From Holophaga sp. (lineage in GTDB: Bacteria > Acidobacteriota > Holophagae > Holophagales > Holophagaceae): a stretch of 5,636 nt of DNA. The stretch covers positions 1-5,636 of the forward strand of contig JAUYES010000619.1 in the NCBI GenBank assembly GCA_030691225.1, read 5' to 3'. The translations under genes were made by a program, and so were the position numbers. The notes under the pieces are model-generated. The model worked only from the letters and a program-made list of their open reading frames with translations. It was not told the DNA's origin and did no database searches. Positions 5,520-5,636 of this stretch are shown piece after piece. The first letter of the stretch is position 1, and each line of letters starts with the position of its first letter.

Positions 5520-5636
5520 TCATCCCAGCAGATCGGTCATGGCCTGCTTGAGCTTCTTGAGGTCAAAGGGTTTGCCGAGGTGAGGTAGCTTGGATTTCTC
5601 CAGGAAGGCGCGCGTTTCAGGATCGAAGGAATCGCC
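5520..5636 (-). CDS. C-terminal end of a receiver-domain protein (hybrid histidine kinase or response regulator), cut by window edge
   Basis: Seen: the minus strand is open from the right edge for 38 codons to a TGA at 5522-5520. The peptide contains GDSFDPETRAFLEKS, then LPHLGKPFDLKKLK and MTDLLG at the end. Known: this fits the end of a CheY-like receiver domain: the TGD-type turn after strand 4, helix 4, then strand 5 with the conserved Lys of the KPF motif (residue 22 of the visible part), then helix 5. The ETRAFLEK---P-L-KPFDL pattern is common in receivers at the C-terminus of hybrid sensor histidine kinases, but a stand-alone response regulator would look the same. The kinase part, if any, lies beyond the window. 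The gene is convergent with the OmpR-type regulator, and only 3 bases (5517-5519) separate the two stop codons. Confidence 0.8.
   Translation of the reverse strand, partial: GDSFDPETRAFLEKSKLPHLGKPFDLKKLKQAMTDLLG

Overview
The window is ordinary chromosomal DNA from what is probably a Gram-negative (diderm) bacterium with moderately high GC. It holds four complete protein genes and two genes cut by the window edges. No tRNA, rRNA, CRISPR array, transposase or phage gene was seen. The genes suggest an environmental bacterium: a eukaryotic-like alanine aminotransferase N-terminus, an ArnC-like lipid-linked sugar transferase, an LtaS/OpgB-type envelope enzyme, an OmpR-type regulator and the tail of a stand-alone or hybrid-kinase receiver. 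Acidobacteriota (Holophagae-like) or a deltaproteobacterial lineage would fit, but this is only an impression. The sequence alone does not settle the phylum.

Layout from left to right. (1) The first 115 codons of an alanine-aminotransferase-like PLP enzyme lie on the minus strand at 2-346 and run off the left edge. (2) A divergent intergenic region at 347-518 holds a plausible sigma70-type promoter for the aminotransferase. (3) A short-chain dehydrogenase/reductase (YdfG-like) lies on the plus strand at 519-1292. (4) A 267-bp spacer between convergent genes (1293-1559) is almost filled by a large inverted repeat of CACAGAG-type sequence, 1302-1334 versus 1520-1552, 31 of 33 bases matching. 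(5) A minus-strand pair follows: a membrane-anchored LTA-synthase/phosphoglycerol-transferase family protein (1560-3722) and, upstream of it with a 57-nt gap, an ArnC-like family 2 glycosyltransferase (3780-4733). (6) A 63-bp divergent control region (4734-4796) contains a perfect 10-bp palindrome overlapping a TAGAAT -10-like box. (7) An OmpR/PhoB-family response regulator lies on the plus strand (4797-5516). (8) The last 38 codons of a receiver-domain protein, probably a hybrid histidine kinase or response regulator, lie on the minus strand at 5520-5636. It is convergent with the regulator and only 3 bp separate the two genes.

The most coherent functional unit is 1560-5516. The glycosyltransferase would charge undecaprenyl phosphate with a sugar on the cytoplasmic face. 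The LtaS-like enzyme would transfer a phospho-alcohol group outside the membrane. The divergent regulator is a candidate controller of both. This is an envelope-modification hypothesis; neither the sugar nor the acceptor can be read from the sequence. Nothing here proves a wholly new system. The items most worth a second look are the unusual two-gene envelope cassette with its divergent regulator, and the inverted CACAGAG element between the convergent genes.
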